64,000 nucleotides of DNA. It comes from Rhodocyclaceae bacterium (GTDB taxonomy: Bacteria; Pseudomonadota; Gammaproteobacteria; Burkholderiales; Rhodocyclaceae). A program made the position numbers and the translations under genes. The notes beneath the pieces were generated by a model. That model was not told the DNA's origin. It saw only the letters and a program-made list of their open reading frames with translations, and did not search any database. The stretch spans positions 1-64,000 of the forward strand of contig NKXK01000030.1 in NCBI GenBank assembly GCA_004379165.1, written 5' to 3'. Below are positions 44,056 to 53,719 of this stretch, piece by piece (position 1 is the first letter of the stretch; each line of letters starts with the position of its first letter).

Positions 44056-44880
44056 ATGGACCCGATCCTGCTTCTCAAGGCGCTCATACTCGGCATCGTC
44101 GAGGGGCTGACCGAATTTCTGCCCATCTCGTCGACCGGCCACCTGATCCTGGCAGGCGATCTGCTCAATTTCAACGATGACCGCGGCAAGTTATTTGAGA
44201 TCGTCATCCAGTCCGGCGCCATTCTTGCTGTCGTCTGGGAATACCGGGAACGCCTGTTGAAGGTTGCGCGGGGCGTTCGGACTGAGCCCGTGGCCCAGAA
44301 ATTTGTGCTCAACCTGTTCGTTGCCTTTCTGCCACTGGCCATTCTCGGTCTGGCTTTCGGCAAGGCTATCAAGGCCAATCTGTTCAACCCGATTGCCGTG
44401 GCGACAACATTTATCGTCGGCGCGCTGGTGATCCTCTGGGCCGAACGCCGTGAGCACCGCATCCGTATCGAGAACGTCGAAGACATGACGCTTGCCGATG
44501 CCCTCAAGCTCGGCATTGCCCAGGCCTTCGCGCTGATTCCCGGAACGTCTCGTTCCGGGGCGACGATTATTGGCGGTCTGCTCTTCGGATTGTCGCGTAA
44601 GGCGGCCACCGAGTTTTCCTTCTTCCTCGCCATCCCGACGCTCGGTGTGGCCACCGTCTATCAGCTCTACAAGGAGCGCGCCCTGCTCAGCGCCGACGAT
44701 GTCGGCATGTGGGCAGTGGGTTTTGTCTCAGCCTTCGTGTCCGCCTTCCTCTGTGTTCGCTGGCTGTTACGCTACATTTCCAGCCACGACTTCACGATCT
44801 TCGCGTGGTATCGCATCGTGTTCGGTATCGTTGTGCTGTCGACGGCCCACTTCGGCTGGGTGCAGTGGACCGCACACTGA
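44056..44880 (+). CDS. uppP: Undecaprenyl-diphosphatase
   Basis: The 274-residue inner-membrane protein (BacA/UppP) removes one phosphate from undecaprenyl diphosphate to recycle the lipid carrier for peptidoglycan. The active-site motifs are [15 protein letters not shown] (about 16-30) and [13 protein letters not shown] (about 162-174). Several hydrophobic helices follow. A possible -10 box TAGAAT lies at 44023-44028. The 3' end overlaps the start of the esterase gene by 16 bases. Confidence 0.97.
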   Translation: MDPILLLKALILGIVEGLTEFLPISSTGHLILAGDLLNFNDDRGKLFEIVIQSGAILAVVWEYRERLLKVARGVRTEPVAQKFVLNLFVAFLPLAILGLAFGKAIKANLFNPIAVATTFIVGALVILWAERREHRIRIENVEDMTLADALKLGIAQAFALIPGTSRSGATIIGGLLFGLSRKAATEFSFFLAIPTLGVATVYQLYKERALLSADDVGMWAVGFVSAFVSAFLCVRWLLRYISSHDFTIFAWYRIVFGIVVLSTAHFGWVQWTAH

Positions 44881-45434
44881 TCCTTTACCTGCACGGCTTC
44901 TGCTCCTCGCCGGCATCGTGGAAGTCGCGGCTGCTGGCGGAAGAGATGGCAAACCTTGGGCTGGCCGAGGCCTTCGTCTGTCCGCAACTATCGCCGGTAC
45001 CGGCACAGGCGATGGCGGCAATGTCGCAACTGATTGACGCCCATGATGGCCCGCTGACGCTGGTCGGCTCGTCGCTCGGTGGCCATTACGCCAACCACCT
45101 GGCCGAGAAACATGATCTGCGGGCGGTGCTGATCAACCCGGCTGCGGTCGACCGGATAAATCTGCAAAAATTCGAAGGTGAGCACGCCAATTTCCATACC
45201 GGCGAGCGTTTCACCTTTACGCCTGAGCACTCGGCGCAATTGCGGGCGCAACTCGTGCCGCCGACGCCCTCGCGCTACTGGTTGCTGTCCGAGGAAGGCG
45301 ACGAGGTGCTCGACTGGCGCGATGCCCGCGCTTACTACGCTGGCTGCCGCCAAACCATCCTGCATGGTGGCGATCACAGCTTCACCCAATTTCCGCACTT
45401 CATTCCGCAAATACTTGAATTTGCTGGGCTATAA
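44865..45434 (+). CDS. YqiA/YcfP-type alpha/beta-hydrolase esterase
   Basis: The 189-residue protein begins [16 protein letters not shown] (oxyanion HGF). The nucleophile elbow is [11 protein letters not shown], with an acidic GDEVLDW and the catalytic His in [12 protein letters not shown]. These are the signatures of the UPF0227 / YqiA esterases. Start GTG 44865 lies inside the end of uppP, giving coupling. The natural ester is unknown. Its TAA overlaps the TATAAT that precedes the RNB gene. Confidence 0.88.
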   Translation: MDRTLILYLHGFCSSPASWKSRLLAEEMANLGLAEAFVCPQLSPVPAQAMAAMSQLIDAHDGPLTLVGSSLGGHYANHLAEKHDLRAVLINPAAVDRINLQKFEGEHANFHTGERFTFTPEHSAQLRAQLVPPTPSRYWLLSEEGDEVLDWRDARAYYAGCRQTILHGGDHSFTQFPHFIPQILEFAGL

Positions 45435-45435
45435 T
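45429..45435 (+). promoter_or_regulatory. Possible -10 box of the RNB-family gene
   Basis: CTATAAT places a perfect TATAAT (45430-45435) only six bases before the ATG at 45442. A transcript from it would start at or next to the start codon. No matching -35 is seen. Confidence 0.35.
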
Positions 45436-45441
45436 CGCCCG

Positions 45442-47343
45442 ATGAATGTACTGTTTGAAGAAGATGGCGGCTTCAAGGCCGGCAGCGTCATGGCCGACAA
45501 CGACAGCTCGTTGCAGGTCGAAATGTCCTCCGGCAAGCGCAGCAAGATCAAGGCGACAACGGTGTTGCTGCGTTTCGAAAAACCCTCGGCAGCCCAGCTC
45601 CTGGAGCAGGCGACGCCGATGGCTGACGAAATCGAGGCAGATTTCCTCTGGGAGTGTGTGAGCGATGGCGAATTTTCGTTTCTGGATTTTGCCCGTGATT
45701 ACTACGGACACCCGCCCACCCCGACCGAAGCGACGGCGGTGCTGCTTGCCTTGCACGCCGCGCCCGTCTATTTCCATCGCAAAGGCAAGGGACGCTTCAA
45801 AAAGGCGCCCGCCGACATTCTCGCAGCTGCTCTGGCCAATCTTGAAAAAAGACGTCAGCAAGCGCTCGCGATTGAAAGCTGGATTGAAGAGCTGAAGGCC
45901 TTCCGCTTGCCGGCGGAGATCGCCGCCCTGACCGATGCCCTGCTTTATGACCCGGACCGCAACAAGCCGGAAACCAAGGCCTTCGAATCGGCCTGCGAAG
46001 CCACCGGTCTGACCGCGGCGCAGTTACTGTTCAAGTGCGGTGCGATCAAGTCGGCGTATCACTTGCACTATAAGCGCTTCCTGCACGAGCAGTTCCCGAA
46101 GGGCACGGCCTTCCCGGCGCTGGAAGCCCCAGGTTTGCCAGCCGATTTGCCGCCCGCCGATGTTCGCGCCTTTTCCATCGATGATGCCAATACCACCGAG
46201 ATCGACGATGCACTGTCCGTTGTCCGGCTGCCCGGCATCGGCACCCGCATCGGCATCCACATCGCCGCACCCGGTCTGGCGATCGAGCATGGCTCGCCGC
46301 TCGACGGCGTTGCCCGCGCCCGCTTGTCGACGGTGTACATGCCCGGCAACAAGATCACCATGCTGCCGGATGCTGTGGTCCAGAACTACACGCTGGCCGG
46401 CGGCGTCGATTGCCCGGCGGTGTCGCTGTACCTGAACGTCAATGAGTCGCTGGAAATTCTCAGCCACGAATCGCGGCTGGAAATGGTGCATATCGCCGCC
46501 AACCTCCGCCATCACGAAGTTGAGCCCTGGTTCAACGCCGAGACAGTCAATGGCCCCCTGCCGGACCAGCCTTTCAAGGACGAACTGCTGCACCTCTGGC
46601 ACTTCGCCAACGCCTGCGAAGGCCGGCGCGGCAAACCGTCGGCGGTGCAGGGTATCAACGACTACAACTTCGCCATCGCCGGCGACCTCGCCGACCCTGA
46701 TGCGTGCACGGTCGAGATCAGCGAACGCAAGCGCGGCAGCCCGCTCGACAAACTGGTCGCCGAGCTGATGATCGTTGCCAACTCGACCTGGGGCGGCCTG
46801 CTTGCCGAGAAGAACATTGCCTGCATGTACCGCGCGCAGACGCAGGGCAAGGTGCGCATGACCACCTCGCCGCTGCCGCATGAGGGGCTGGGCGTGCCGC
46901 AGTATGCCTGGATGACCTCGCCGCTGCGCCGCTACTGCGATCTGGTCAATCAGTGGCAGTTGATCGCCTGCCTCAAGGGCGATGCGCCGGCCTTCCCGCA
47001 GAAATCCGCCGAACTGTTCGCTGCGATGCGCGATTTCGAGCTGACTTATGGCGCCTATGCCGATTTCCAGCGCCTGATGGAGCGTTACTGGTGTCTGCGC
47101 TGGCTGCAGCAAAACGCTGTCAGCGAAATCGACGCCACCGTGCGCCGCGAGCAGCTGGTCAAGCTCGACCACCTGCCGGTGATGCTCCGCGTGCCCTCGC
47201 TGCCCAACGATCTGGCGCCTGGCCAGCGCGTGCATCTGGCCATCGAGAATGTCGACCTGCTGGCCCCGGAACTCAGCTGCCGCTTCATCGGCCTCCTTGC
47301 TGAAACCGAAGCCGCCGAGGCGGTGGAGGAAGAGGCGCAGTGA
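45442..47343 (+). CDS. RNB-domain ribonuclease (RNase II/R-like)
   Basis: The 633-residue protein has an N-terminal region (MNVLFEEDGGFKAG...) that is not a clear cold-shock domain. A central RNB domain follows with SIDDANTTEIDDALS, containing the catalytic aspartates. Further family segments are VYMPGNKITMLPDAV, ERKRGSPLDKLVAELMI and the C-terminal PQYAWMTSPLRRYCDLVNQW. It is predicted to be a 3'-5' exoribonuclease. A C-terminal S1-like part (PNDLAPGQRVHLAIENVD) is short. It differs from canonical Rnb/Rnr in the N-terminal region and belongs to a second VacB/RNase II-like group. Confidence 0.88.
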   Translation: MNVLFEEDGGFKAGSVMADNDSSLQVEMSSGKRSKIKATTVLLRFEKPSAAQLLEQATPMADEIEADFLWECVSDGEFSFLDFARDYYGHPPTPTEATAVLLALHAAPVYFHRKGKGRFKKAPADILAAALANLEKRRQQALAIESWIEELKAFRLPAEIAALTDALLYDPDRNKPETKAFESACEATGLTAAQLLFKCGAIKSAYHLHYKRFLHEQFPKGTAFPALEAPGLPADLPPADVRAFSIDDANTTEIDDALSVVRLPGIGTRIGIHIAAPGLAIEHGSPLDGVARARLSTVYMPGNKITMLPDAVVQNYTLAGGVDCPAVSLYLNVNESLEILSHESRLEMVHIAANLRHHEVEPWFNAETVNGPLPDQPFKDELLHLWHFANACEGRRGKPSAVQGINDYNFAIAGDLADPDACTVEISERKRGSPLDKLVAELMIVANSTWGGLLAEKNIACMYRAQTQGKVRMTTSPLPHEGLGVPQYAWMTSPLRRYCDLVNQWQLIACLKGDAPAFPQKSAELFAAMRDFELTYGAYADFQRLMERYWCLRWLQQNAVSEIDATVRREQLVKLDHLPVMLRVPSLPNDLAPGQRVHLAIENVDLLAPELSCRFIGLLAETEAAEAVEEEAQ

Positions 47344-48230
47344 GTGTGGTGGCGATGTCGGCTTTTTCGTTCCCGGTAACGCGCCGTCCGGAAGACCGGC
47401 GGCTCTGGGTGGCGCTGAGCCTTTCGCTGCTGGTCCACGGTCTGCTGCTGACGCTACACTTCCAGTTTCCCGACGCCTCGCAGGCTGTCCGCGACAAGGC
47501 GCTGGACATCATCCTCGTGAACGCCAAATCGGCGCGCAAGCCAAGCGACGCGCAGGCTCTGGCGCAGGCTAATCTCGATGGCGGTGGCAACACCGATGAG
47601 AATCGCCGTGCCAAGACACCCTTACCATCAGCCCGCGAGCAGACGAACGGCGACGATCTTCAGCAGTTGCAGCGGCGGGTGCAGGAGCTGGAGGCTGCCC
47701 AGAAAAAAATGCTGACCCAGGCGAAGAGCCTGCGCAGCGTGGGCTCCAACCAGAGCCTCAGTGAGCAGCCATCGCCGGTACCCAGCCTGAGCGGCCTCGA
47801 TCTCGCCGAGTCGGCGCGGGCGATGGCCCGCCTTGAGGGCGAAATCAGCAAGAATATTGATGAGTACAGCAAGCGCCCGCGCAAGAAAAACATCGGCGCC
47901 CGAACCTCTGAATACCGCTTTGCACAATACATCGAGGACTGGCGTCAGAAAATCGAGCGTGTCGGCACGCTGAACTACCCGGAGGCCGCACGCGGCAAGC
48001 TCTATGGTTCGCTGGTGCTATCGGTGTTGATCCATCCCGATGGCAGCGTCGCGCAAATTGTCATAGATCGTTCCTCCGGCCACAAGGTGCTTGACGACGC
48101 CGCCCGCCGCATTGTTCAGCTTGCCAGTCCCTATGCCGCCTTTCCGCCGGATATCCGGCATGATACCGATCTGCTTGAAATCACCCGCACCTGGTATTTC
48201 ATGCAGGGCGATCAGTTGTCGGCTAAATAG
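47340..48230 (+). CDS. TonB-like protein with C-terminal TonB domain
   Basis: The 296-residue protein has one N-terminal membrane helix (LWVALSLSLLVHGLLLTLHF). A long polar periplasmic segment includes a coiled coil (LQQLQRRVQELEAAQKKMLT, about 100-120). A TonB C-terminal domain ends it (LNYPEAARGKLYGSLVLSVLIHPDGSVAQI). No exbB/exbD genes are near, and the Pro-Lys repeats of classical TonB are lacking. It may power a special receptor or serve another envelope role. GTG 47340 overlaps the RNB stop; ATG 47355 is an alternative. Confidence 0.87.
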   Translation: MSVVAMSAFSFPVTRRPEDRRLWVALSLSLLVHGLLLTLHFQFPDASQAVRDKALDIILVNAKSARKPSDAQALAQANLDGGGNTDENRRAKTPLPSAREQTNGDDLQQLQRRVQELEAAQKKMLTQAKSLRSVGSNQSLSEQPSPVPSLSGLDLAESARAMARLEGEISKNIDEYSKRPRKKNIGARTSEYRFAQYIEDWRQKIERVGTLNYPEAARGKLYGSLVLSVLIHPDGSVAQIVIDRSSGHKVLDDAARRIVQLASPYAAFPPDIRHDTDLLEITRTWYFMQGDQLSAK

Positions 48231-48299
48231 CGAGCGGCATGTTCGCCAATTTCGCTTGAGACCGCTATCGTCTGTCCAGCCAGCCTGTCAAAGTCCGCC

Positions 48300-49139
48300 A
48301 TGTCCGATCTCTATTGCGTCTTCGGCAATCCGATTGCCCATTCCAAGTCGCCTGCCATCCATGCCGCTTTCGCCGCGCAGACCGGGGAGAATTTGCGCTA
48401 CGAGGCGCGGCTGGCTGCGGTCGACAGCTTTTTTGCAGCAATTTCGGCCTTTGTTGCTGAAGGCGGGTGTGGGGCCAATGTGACCGTACCTTTCAAGGAG
48501 CAAGCCTATCGCCGCTGCGACCGGCTGTCGGATCGCGCTGCGCGGGCCGGGGCGGTGAACACGCTGCAATTCATCGACGGTGCCGTGCATGGCGATAACA
48601 CCGACGGTGCCGGCCTGGTACGTGATATCCGTACCAATCTTGGCCGGGCTTTGGCCGGTCAGCGCATTCTTCTGCTGGGCGCTGGTGGCGCTTCACGCGG
48701 GGTCATCGCGCCGCTGCTCGCCGAGAAGCCGGCCGCCTTGTTTATCGCCAACCGCAGCCCCGACAAGGCGCAGCAACTGGCTGCTGCCTTCGCTGAACTG
48801 GCGGCGGGGGTGGAGCTGAGTGGCGGCGCTTTCGCACAACTGGCCGGCCAGCAATTCGATGTCGTCATCAATGCCACTGCGGCCAGCCTGAGTGGCGACA
48901 GCCTGCCGCTGCCTGCTGGCATCTTCGCGCCAGGCAGCCTCGCCTACGACATGATGTACGGCAAGGGCGAAACGCCGTTCCTCACACTGGCGCGTACTCA
49001 GGGCGCGGCGCATTGCGCCGATGGGCTGGGTATGCTGGTCGAACAGGCGGCCGAAGCCTTTACCTTGTGGCGTGGCAAACGCCCGGAGACGGCCGGCGTG
49101 CTTGCCAGCCTGCGAGCCGCCCTGAGCGCCCAGGGATGA
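48300..49139 (+). CDS. aroE: Shikimate 5-dehydrogenase
   Basis: The 279-residue enzyme reduces 3-dehydroshikimate with NADPH in the aromatic amino-acid pathway. Motifs seen are [18 protein letters not shown] (substrate site), [13 protein letters not shown] with the catalytic lysine, DNTDGAGLV and the dinucleotide motif [12 protein letters not shown]. The TGA overlaps the mtgA start. The order aroE-mtgA is common in betaproteobacteria, often after a TonB-like gene. Confidence 0.97.
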   Translation: MSDLYCVFGNPIAHSKSPAIHAAFAAQTGENLRYEARLAAVDSFFAAISAFVAEGGCGANVTVPFKEQAYRRCDRLSDRAARAGAVNTLQFIDGAVHGDNTDGAGLVRDIRTNLGRALAGQRILLLGAGGASRGVIAPLLAEKPAALFIANRSPDKAQQLAAAFAELAAGVELSGGAFAQLAGQQFDVVINATAASLSGDSLPLPAGIFAPGSLAYDMMYGKGETPFLTLARTQGAAHCADGLGMLVEQAAEAFTLWRGKRPETAGVLASLRAALSAQG

Positions 49140-49834
49140 TGCAAAGCCTCGGCCTTGGCTTGCGCTGGACCCTGCTCGGCGTCATCGGGCTGTTCCTCGC
49201 CTGGCAGCTCTGGCTGCTGGGCTGGGTAATGTTTTGGGCCTGGTTCAATCCGGGCACGACGCGTTTCATGGAAATCCGCCTTGCCGAACTTCGCGTCAAG
49301 ACGCCGGATGTCCAGCTTAAACACCAGTGGGTGCCTTATGAACGGATTTCGGTGCATCTCAAGCGGGCAATCATTGCCTCGGAGGATGCCAAGTTTGTCG
49401 ATCACGAAGGATTTGACTGGGAGGGCATCCAGAAAGCGATCGAGAAAAACCAGAAAAAAGGGCGTTTCGTCGCCGGCGGCTCGACCATCAGCCAGCAACT
49501 GGCGAAAAACCTGTTCCTGACCCCGACCAAGTCGATGTTCCGCAAGGCCGAAGAGGCGATCATCACGCTGATGCTGGAAACGCTGTGGAGCAAGCAGCGC
49601 ATTTTCGAGGTGTACCTGAACGTCATCGAGTGGGGGAGTGGCGTCTTCGGCGCCGAGGCGGCGGCGCGTCATTACTACAATGCCTCCGCTGCCCAGTTGG
49701 GGCCGGAGCAGGCTGCCAAACTGGCCGGCATGGTGCCCAATCCGCGTTTCTACGATCGCAATCGCAATACGCCCGGGCTGGCACGCAAGACCGCGATCAT
49801 CCTCGGGCGCATGCCTTCGGCCGAACTGCCCTGA
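49136..49834 (+). CDS. mtgA: Monofunctional peptidoglycan transglycosylase
   Basis: The 232-residue protein has one N-terminal membrane helix ([20 protein letters not shown]). A family 51 glycosyltransferase domain follows. The catalytic glutamate is in [19 protein letters not shown], with [28 protein letters not shown] and [10 protein letters not shown]. It polymerises lipid II into glycan strands and has no transpeptidase domain. ATG 49136 and ATG 49139 are adjacent; either couples it to aroE. Confidence 0.96.
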   Translation: MMQSLGLGLRWTLLGVIGLFLAWQLWLLGWVMFWAWFNPGTTRFMEIRLAELRVKTPDVQLKHQWVPYERISVHLKRAIIASEDAKFVDHEGFDWEGIQKAIEKNQKKGRFVAGGSTISQQLAKNLFLTPTKSMFRKAEEAIITLMLETLWSKQRIFEVYLNVIEWGSGVFGAEAAARHYYNASAAQLGPEQAAKLAGMVPNPRFYDRNRNTPGLARKTAIILGRMPSAELP

Positions 49835-49940
49835 GGCAATTCAGCTGCCTGCGGCAGGCTGACGGCGCTGTTTGCCGTTGCGCGTTGGAGTTTCCCTAGA
49901 AAGCTTCTCCTTTCTCCCTTTAGACCTGTCGGCAGGGTGC

Positions 49941-49946
49941 TAAAAT
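49941..49946 (+). promoter_or_regulatory. Possible -10 box of mgtE
   Basis: TAAAAT lies 26 bases before the preferred mgtE ATG (49972). The same hexamer stands upstream of gpmI (10381) and birA (28421), suggesting a common local -10 form. Confidence 0.4.
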
Positions 49947-49971
49947 GTCTCACCTTTTGCGGCGCTGCACC

Positions 49972-51414
49972 ATGAGCGAAGAAGCACAGTTGACCGATAC
50001 CGAAGACTTGCAGGAGCGCCTCGCCGAGGTGCAGACCCTGCTCGCCCGGCACAAGCTGGTCGAGGACCTGGTGCACCGACAGGAAGGGCCGCGCCACGAT
50101 CTGGTGGAGGATATTGTCCATAAACAGCATCTCCATGAATTGCAGGCCAAGCTGGCGCCAATGCACCCGGCGGATATCGCTTTTATCCTCGAGGCGCTGC
50201 CGCTTGATGAGCGTCTGATTGCCTGGGATCTTGTCAAGGCCGAGCGCGAAGGTGAAATCCTCCTTGAAGTTTCGGATGCTGTTCGTGAAAGCCTCATCGA
50301 GTCGATGGAGCGCACCGAACTGGTGGCGGCGGCAGAAACGCTTGATGCCGACGAACTGGCAGATCTGGCACCCGACTTGCCGCAGGGCGTTATCGACGAT
50401 GTTTTCCGCAGCCTGTCAGTCGAGGAACGAGAACAGTTGCGCGCGGCAATGTCCTATCCGGAGGAGTCTGTCGGTTCGATCATGGACTTCGACATGGTGA
50501 CCGTCCGTGAGGACGTGTCGCTTGAGGTCGTGCTCCGTTACCTTCGTCGCTTCGACGAACTGCCCGACCATACTGACCAGCTGTTCGTTGTTGATCGCGA
50601 TGAGCACCTCAAGGGCGTGCTGCCGCTGAACATCCTGCTGGTCAATGAAGTCGAGGTCGAAGTCGGGGCGTTGATGCAGACCGACTTCGTCGAACTCGAA
50701 CCCGACGACATGGCGGAAGAGGCAGCCAAGGCCTTCGAACGCTACGACCTGGTGTCGGCACCGGTGGTCGATCCGTACGGCAAGCTGGTTGGCCGGGTGA
50801 CGGTGAATGAGGTCGTCGATTACATCCGCGAAGAAGCCGAGCAGGAGCAACTGGCGGCGGCCGGTCTGAAAGAGGAAGAAGACATCTTCGCCTCGGTCTG
50901 GGATTCGGTGAAAAACCGCTGGTCCTGGCTGGCGATCAATCTCGTCACGGCCTTCGTTGCCTCGCGGGTGATCGGGGCTTTCGAGGATTCGATCGAGAAA
51001 CTGGTGGCGCTCGCCGCGCTGATGCCCATCGTCGCCGGTATCGGCGGTAACTCCGGCAATCAGACGATCACCATGATCGTGCGGGCCATCGCCATGGGGC
51101 AGGTGCAGCCGGATGCAATGCGCCGCTTGCTACGCAAGGAGTTGGGTGTGGCAGCTATCAATGGCGTTATCTGGGGCGGGTTGCTCGGCGTTGCTGCGTG
51201 GTGGCTTTACGGCAGCGTGGCGCTCGGCGCGGTGATGACGGCGGCGATGACGCTCAACCTGATTCTGGCCGCTTCGGCAGGGGTGGGCATACCGCTGCTG
51301 CGGCAGAAATTCGGTGCCGACCCGGCCATGGGCGGGTCGGTTTTGATCACTGCGCTGACCGACTCCGGTGGCTTCTTCATCTTCCTCGGGTTGGCGACGC
51401 TCTTCCTGATGTGA
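49972..51414 (+). CDS. mgtE: Magnesium transporter MgtE
   Basis: The 480-residue protein has the MgtE plan. The cytosolic N domain (about 30-130) includes LHELQAKLAPMHPADIAFIL. Two CBS domains (about 135-255) are involved in Mg2+ sensing. Five C-terminal helices include the pore motif PIVAGIGGNSGNQTITMIVRA. It mediates Mg2+ influx gated by cytosolic Mg2+. Start 49972 (MSEEAQLTD) was preferred over ATG 49945 because a TAAAAT overlaps the latter. Confidence 0.95.
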   Translation: MSEEAQLTDTEDLQERLAEVQTLLARHKLVEDLVHRQEGPRHDLVEDIVHKQHLHELQAKLAPMHPADIAFILEALPLDERLIAWDLVKAEREGEILLEVSDAVRESLIESMERTELVAAAETLDADELADLAPDLPQGVIDDVFRSLSVEEREQLRAAMSYPEESVGSIMDFDMVTVREDVSLEVVLRYLRRFDELPDHTDQLFVVDRDEHLKGVLPLNILLVNEVEVEVGALMQTDFVELEPDDMAEEAAKAFERYDLVSAPVVDPYGKLVGRVTVNEVVDYIREEAEQEQLAAAGLKEEEDIFASVWDSVKNRWSWLAINLVTAFVASRVIGAFEDSIEKLVALAALMPIVAGIGGNSGNQTITMIVRAIAMGQVQPDAMRRLLRKELGVAAINGVIWGGLLGVAAWWLYGSVALGAVMTAAMTLNLILAASAGVGIPLLRQKFGADPAMGGSVLITALTDSGGFFIFLGLATLFLM

Positions 51415-51423
51415 GCGTTGCCT

Positions 51424-51456
51424 GTTTGGGGCAGTTTTTCAGGTTGACCGCAGCAG
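51424..51456 (-). repeat. Dispersed TGCGGT-N17-A-rich element, copy 9
   Basis: Minus-strand TGCGGT at 51452-51447, 17 bases, then CCAAAC at 51429-51424. It fills the gap between the convergent mgtE and sugE genes, so it is not upstream of a gene in its own direction. Confidence 0.65.
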
Positions 51457-51458
51457 CC

Positions 51459-51797
51459 TCAGTGGTTGTCCGGAGTGACCAGCTTCAGCCCGACAATACC
51501 GGCGACAATCAGCCCGATGCAGACGAAGCGCAATACGTCGCGCGATTCGTCGAATAGATAGATGCCGAGAATCGCCGTGCCGACGGCGCCGATGCCGGTC
51601 CAGATCGCATAGGCCGAGCCAAGCGGCAGCACTTTCAGCGCCCAGCCGAGCAGCACAACGCTGGAGATCATCAACGCCACCGTCCATACGCTCGGCCACA
51701 GGCGGCTGAAGCCATCGGTGTATTTCATCCCGACCGCCCAGCCGACCTCGCAGAGGCCGGCGACAAACAACACGAGCCAGGCTTGCAGCGAACTCAC
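51459..51797 (-). CDS. sugE: SMR-family transporter, SugE/Gdx subtype
   Basis: The 112-residue four-helix protein begins with [25 protein letters not shown], with the essential glutamate in [24 protein letters not shown] follows in helix 3. The [15 protein letters not shown] form is closer to SugE/Gdx guanidinium exporters than to EmrE multidrug pumps. It works as an antiparallel dimer. No guanidine riboswitch is recognisable upstream. Its start overlaps the hemL stop by 4 bases. Confidence 0.88.
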   Translation of the reverse strand: MSSLQAWLVLFVAGLCEVGWAVGMKYTDGFSRLWPSVWTVALMISSVVLLGWALKVLPLGSAYAIWTGIGAVGTAILGIYLFDESRDVLRFVCIGLIVAGIVGLKLVTPDNH

Positions 51798-53089
51798 TTC
51801 AGCGTGGCGAAATAGGCCTCGGCGGCGGCCACCGTTCCGGCAATGTCGGCTTCAGTATGGGCCGCCGAGACGAAGCCGGCTTCGAAAGCCGACGGCGCGA
51901 AGTAATGGCCGGCGTCGATCATGGCATGGAAGAAGCGGTTGAAGGCCTCTTTGTCGCAGGCCAGCACGGCGTCGTAGGTGCCGGGGCAGGCGTCGGCGAA
52001 ATAGAGGCCGAACATGCCGCCGATGTTCTGGGCAGAGAAACTGACGCCGTGTTCCTCGGCGGCAGCGACCAGTCCGTCGCACAGCGCTTTCGTCTTTGCG
52101 GTCAGCGACTCGTAGAAGCCTGGGGCCTGGATCAGCTTCAGAGTGGCGAGGCCGGCGGCCGTGGCGATCGGGTTACCGGACAGCGTGCCGGCCTGGTAAA
52201 CAGGGCCGAGCGGGGCGATCTTTTCCATGATCTCGCGCTTGCCGCCAAAGGCGCCCATCGGCATCCCACCGCCAACGACCTTGCCGAAGGTCGACAGGTC
52301 CGGCGTGATGCCGAACAGCCCCTGAGCGCTCGTCAGACCGACGCGGAAGCCGGTCATCACTTCGTCGAAAATCAGCACGGCGCCGTATTGCGCGGTCAGG
52401 TCGCGCATCGCCTTGAGAAATTCCGGCGTCGGGGCGATCAGGTTCATGTTGCCGACGACCGGCTCGACGATGACGGCGGCGATCTTGTCACCATGCGTCT
52501 TGAAGGCTTCGGCGAGGCCTTGCGGGTCGTTGTAGGTCAGCACCATGGTGGTTTCGGCGGTACCGGCCGGCACGCCGCCGGACGAGGGGTTGCCGAAGGT
52601 CAGCAGGCCGGAGCCGGCCTTGACCAGCAGGCTGTCGGCGTGGCCGTGGTAGCAGCCTTCGAACTTCACCAGGATGTCGCGGCCGGTGTAGCCGCGGGCC
52701 AGGCGGATCGCGCTCATCGTCGCTTCGGTGCCGGACGACACCAGACGCACCATGTCCATCGACGGCACCATTTCGCACAGCAGGTCGGCGATCTCGACTT
52801 CCTTCTCGGTCGGTGCGCCGAAGGACAGGCCATCGACGACGGCCGCCTGCACGGCGGCGATGACCTCCGGATGTGCATGGCCGAGGATCATCGGCCCCCA
52901 GGAGCCGACGTAGTCGGTGTACCACTTGCCGTCTGCGTCCTGCACCTTGGCGCCGGCGCCCTTCTGGAAGAACAGCGGCGTGCCGCCAACCGAGCGGAAG
53001 GCGCGCACCGGCGAATTGACGCCGCCGGGGATGTGCTTCCGGGCGCGGGCGAACAGGGCTTCGTTACGTGAGCTGGTTTGGCTGGTCAT
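51794..53089 (-). CDS. hemL: Glutamate-1-semialdehyde 2,1-aminomutase
   Basis: The 431-residue PLP enzyme makes 5-aminolevulinate for haem synthesis in the C5 pathway. Motifs include [15 protein letters not shown] at the N-terminus, [13 protein letters not shown], the [16 protein letters not shown] region, [10 protein letters not shown] and the PLP lysine in [19 protein letters not shown]. It lies 3 bases after thiE in one minus-strand run thiD-thiE-hemL-sugE, an order seen in other betaproteobacteria. Confidence 0.97.
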   Translation of the reverse strand: MTSQTSSRNEALFARARKHIPGGVNSPVRAFRSVGGTPLFFQKGAGAKVQDADGKWYTDYVGSWGPMILGHAHPEVIAAVQAAVVDGLSFGAPTEKEVEIADLLCEMVPSMDMVRLVSSGTEATMSAIRLARGYTGRDILVKFEGCYHGHADSLLVKAGSGLLTFGNPSSGGVPAGTAETTMVLTYNDPQGLAEAFKTHGDKIAAVIVEPVVGNMNLIAPTPEFLKAMRDLTAQYGAVLIFDEVMTGFRVGLTSAQGLFGITPDLSTFGKVVGGGMPMGAFGGKREIMEKIAPLGPVYQAGTLSGNPIATAAGLATLKLIQAPGFYESLTAKTKALCDGLVAAAEEHGVSFSAQNIGGMFGLYFADACPGTYDAVLACDKEAFNRFFHAMIDAGHYFAPSAFEAGFVSAAHTEADIAGTVAAAEAYFATLK

Positions 53090-53092
53090 GGG

Positions 53093-53719
53093 TCAGGCTC
53101 TCTCGAATAATTGTTGATACTGGGCGGCGCGGGCAGCGATGTCCGGCGCCGAAAAAAGGTCGGTGATGACGGCGAGCAGGTCGGCGCCGGCAGCGATCAG
53201 CGGCGGTCCGTTGTCGAGCGTGATGCCGCCGATGGCGCAGGTATTTGCGGTCAACGCGGATTTTGCGCGAAAAAACAGATCGACCGTGGCCCTTCGGGCA
53301 TTTGGCTTGGTCGGTGAGGGATGGACGGCGCCGAAGGCGACGTAGTCGGCGCCGGCGGCGACGGCCGCTTCGGCGGTGGCGTAGTCGGCATAGCACGACG
53401 CGCCGAGGATGGCATCAGGCCCGAGTATGGCGCGCGCGGCGCGCAGGTTGCCGTCATCCTCGCCGAGATGCACGCCATCGGCCTCGACCAGCCGGCAGAG
53501 GGCGAGGTCGTCGTTGATCAGCAGGCGGGCGCCGTGGCGGCGGGTGAACTCCCGCAGGGCGCGGGCGCGGGCGACGCGCTCGGGCATCGCCGACAGCTTG
53601 TCGCGGTATTGCAGGATCCGGCAGCCACCACTGAGCGCGGCGTCGACGCGCGACAGTAGATCGGCGCGGTCGCCGGTTTCCGGTGTGATGGCGTAGAGGC
53701 CGCGGAGTTTACTTTTCAT
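53093..53719 (-). CDS. thiE: Thiamine-phosphate synthase
   Basis: The 208-residue TIM-barrel enzyme joins HMP diphosphate and thiazole phosphate to thiamine monophosphate. Conserved segments are [36 protein letters not shown] and [14 protein letters not shown] 53719 was chosen by family start and overlaps the thiD stop by 11 bases. A sequence resembling the dispersed TGCGGT-N17 element lies inside the gene (53246-53274), in the codons for the [17 protein letters not shown] segment. Confidence 0.95.
   Translation of the reverse strand: MKSKLRGLYAITPETGDRADLLSRVDAALSGGCRILQYRDKLSAMPERVARARALREFTRRHGARLLINDDLALCRLVEADGVHLGEDDGNLRAARAILGPDAILGASCYADYATAEAAVAAGADYVAFGAVHPSPTKPNARRATVDLFFRAKSALTANTCAIGGITLDNGPPLIAAGADLLAVITDLFSAPDIAARAAQYQQLFERA

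Noticed and set aside
45143-45171. TGCGGT-N17-AAAAAT in the YqiA-like gene as a full copy of the dispersed element
   Set aside because: The central CAACCCGG part is poorly matched; kept only as a possible background hit.
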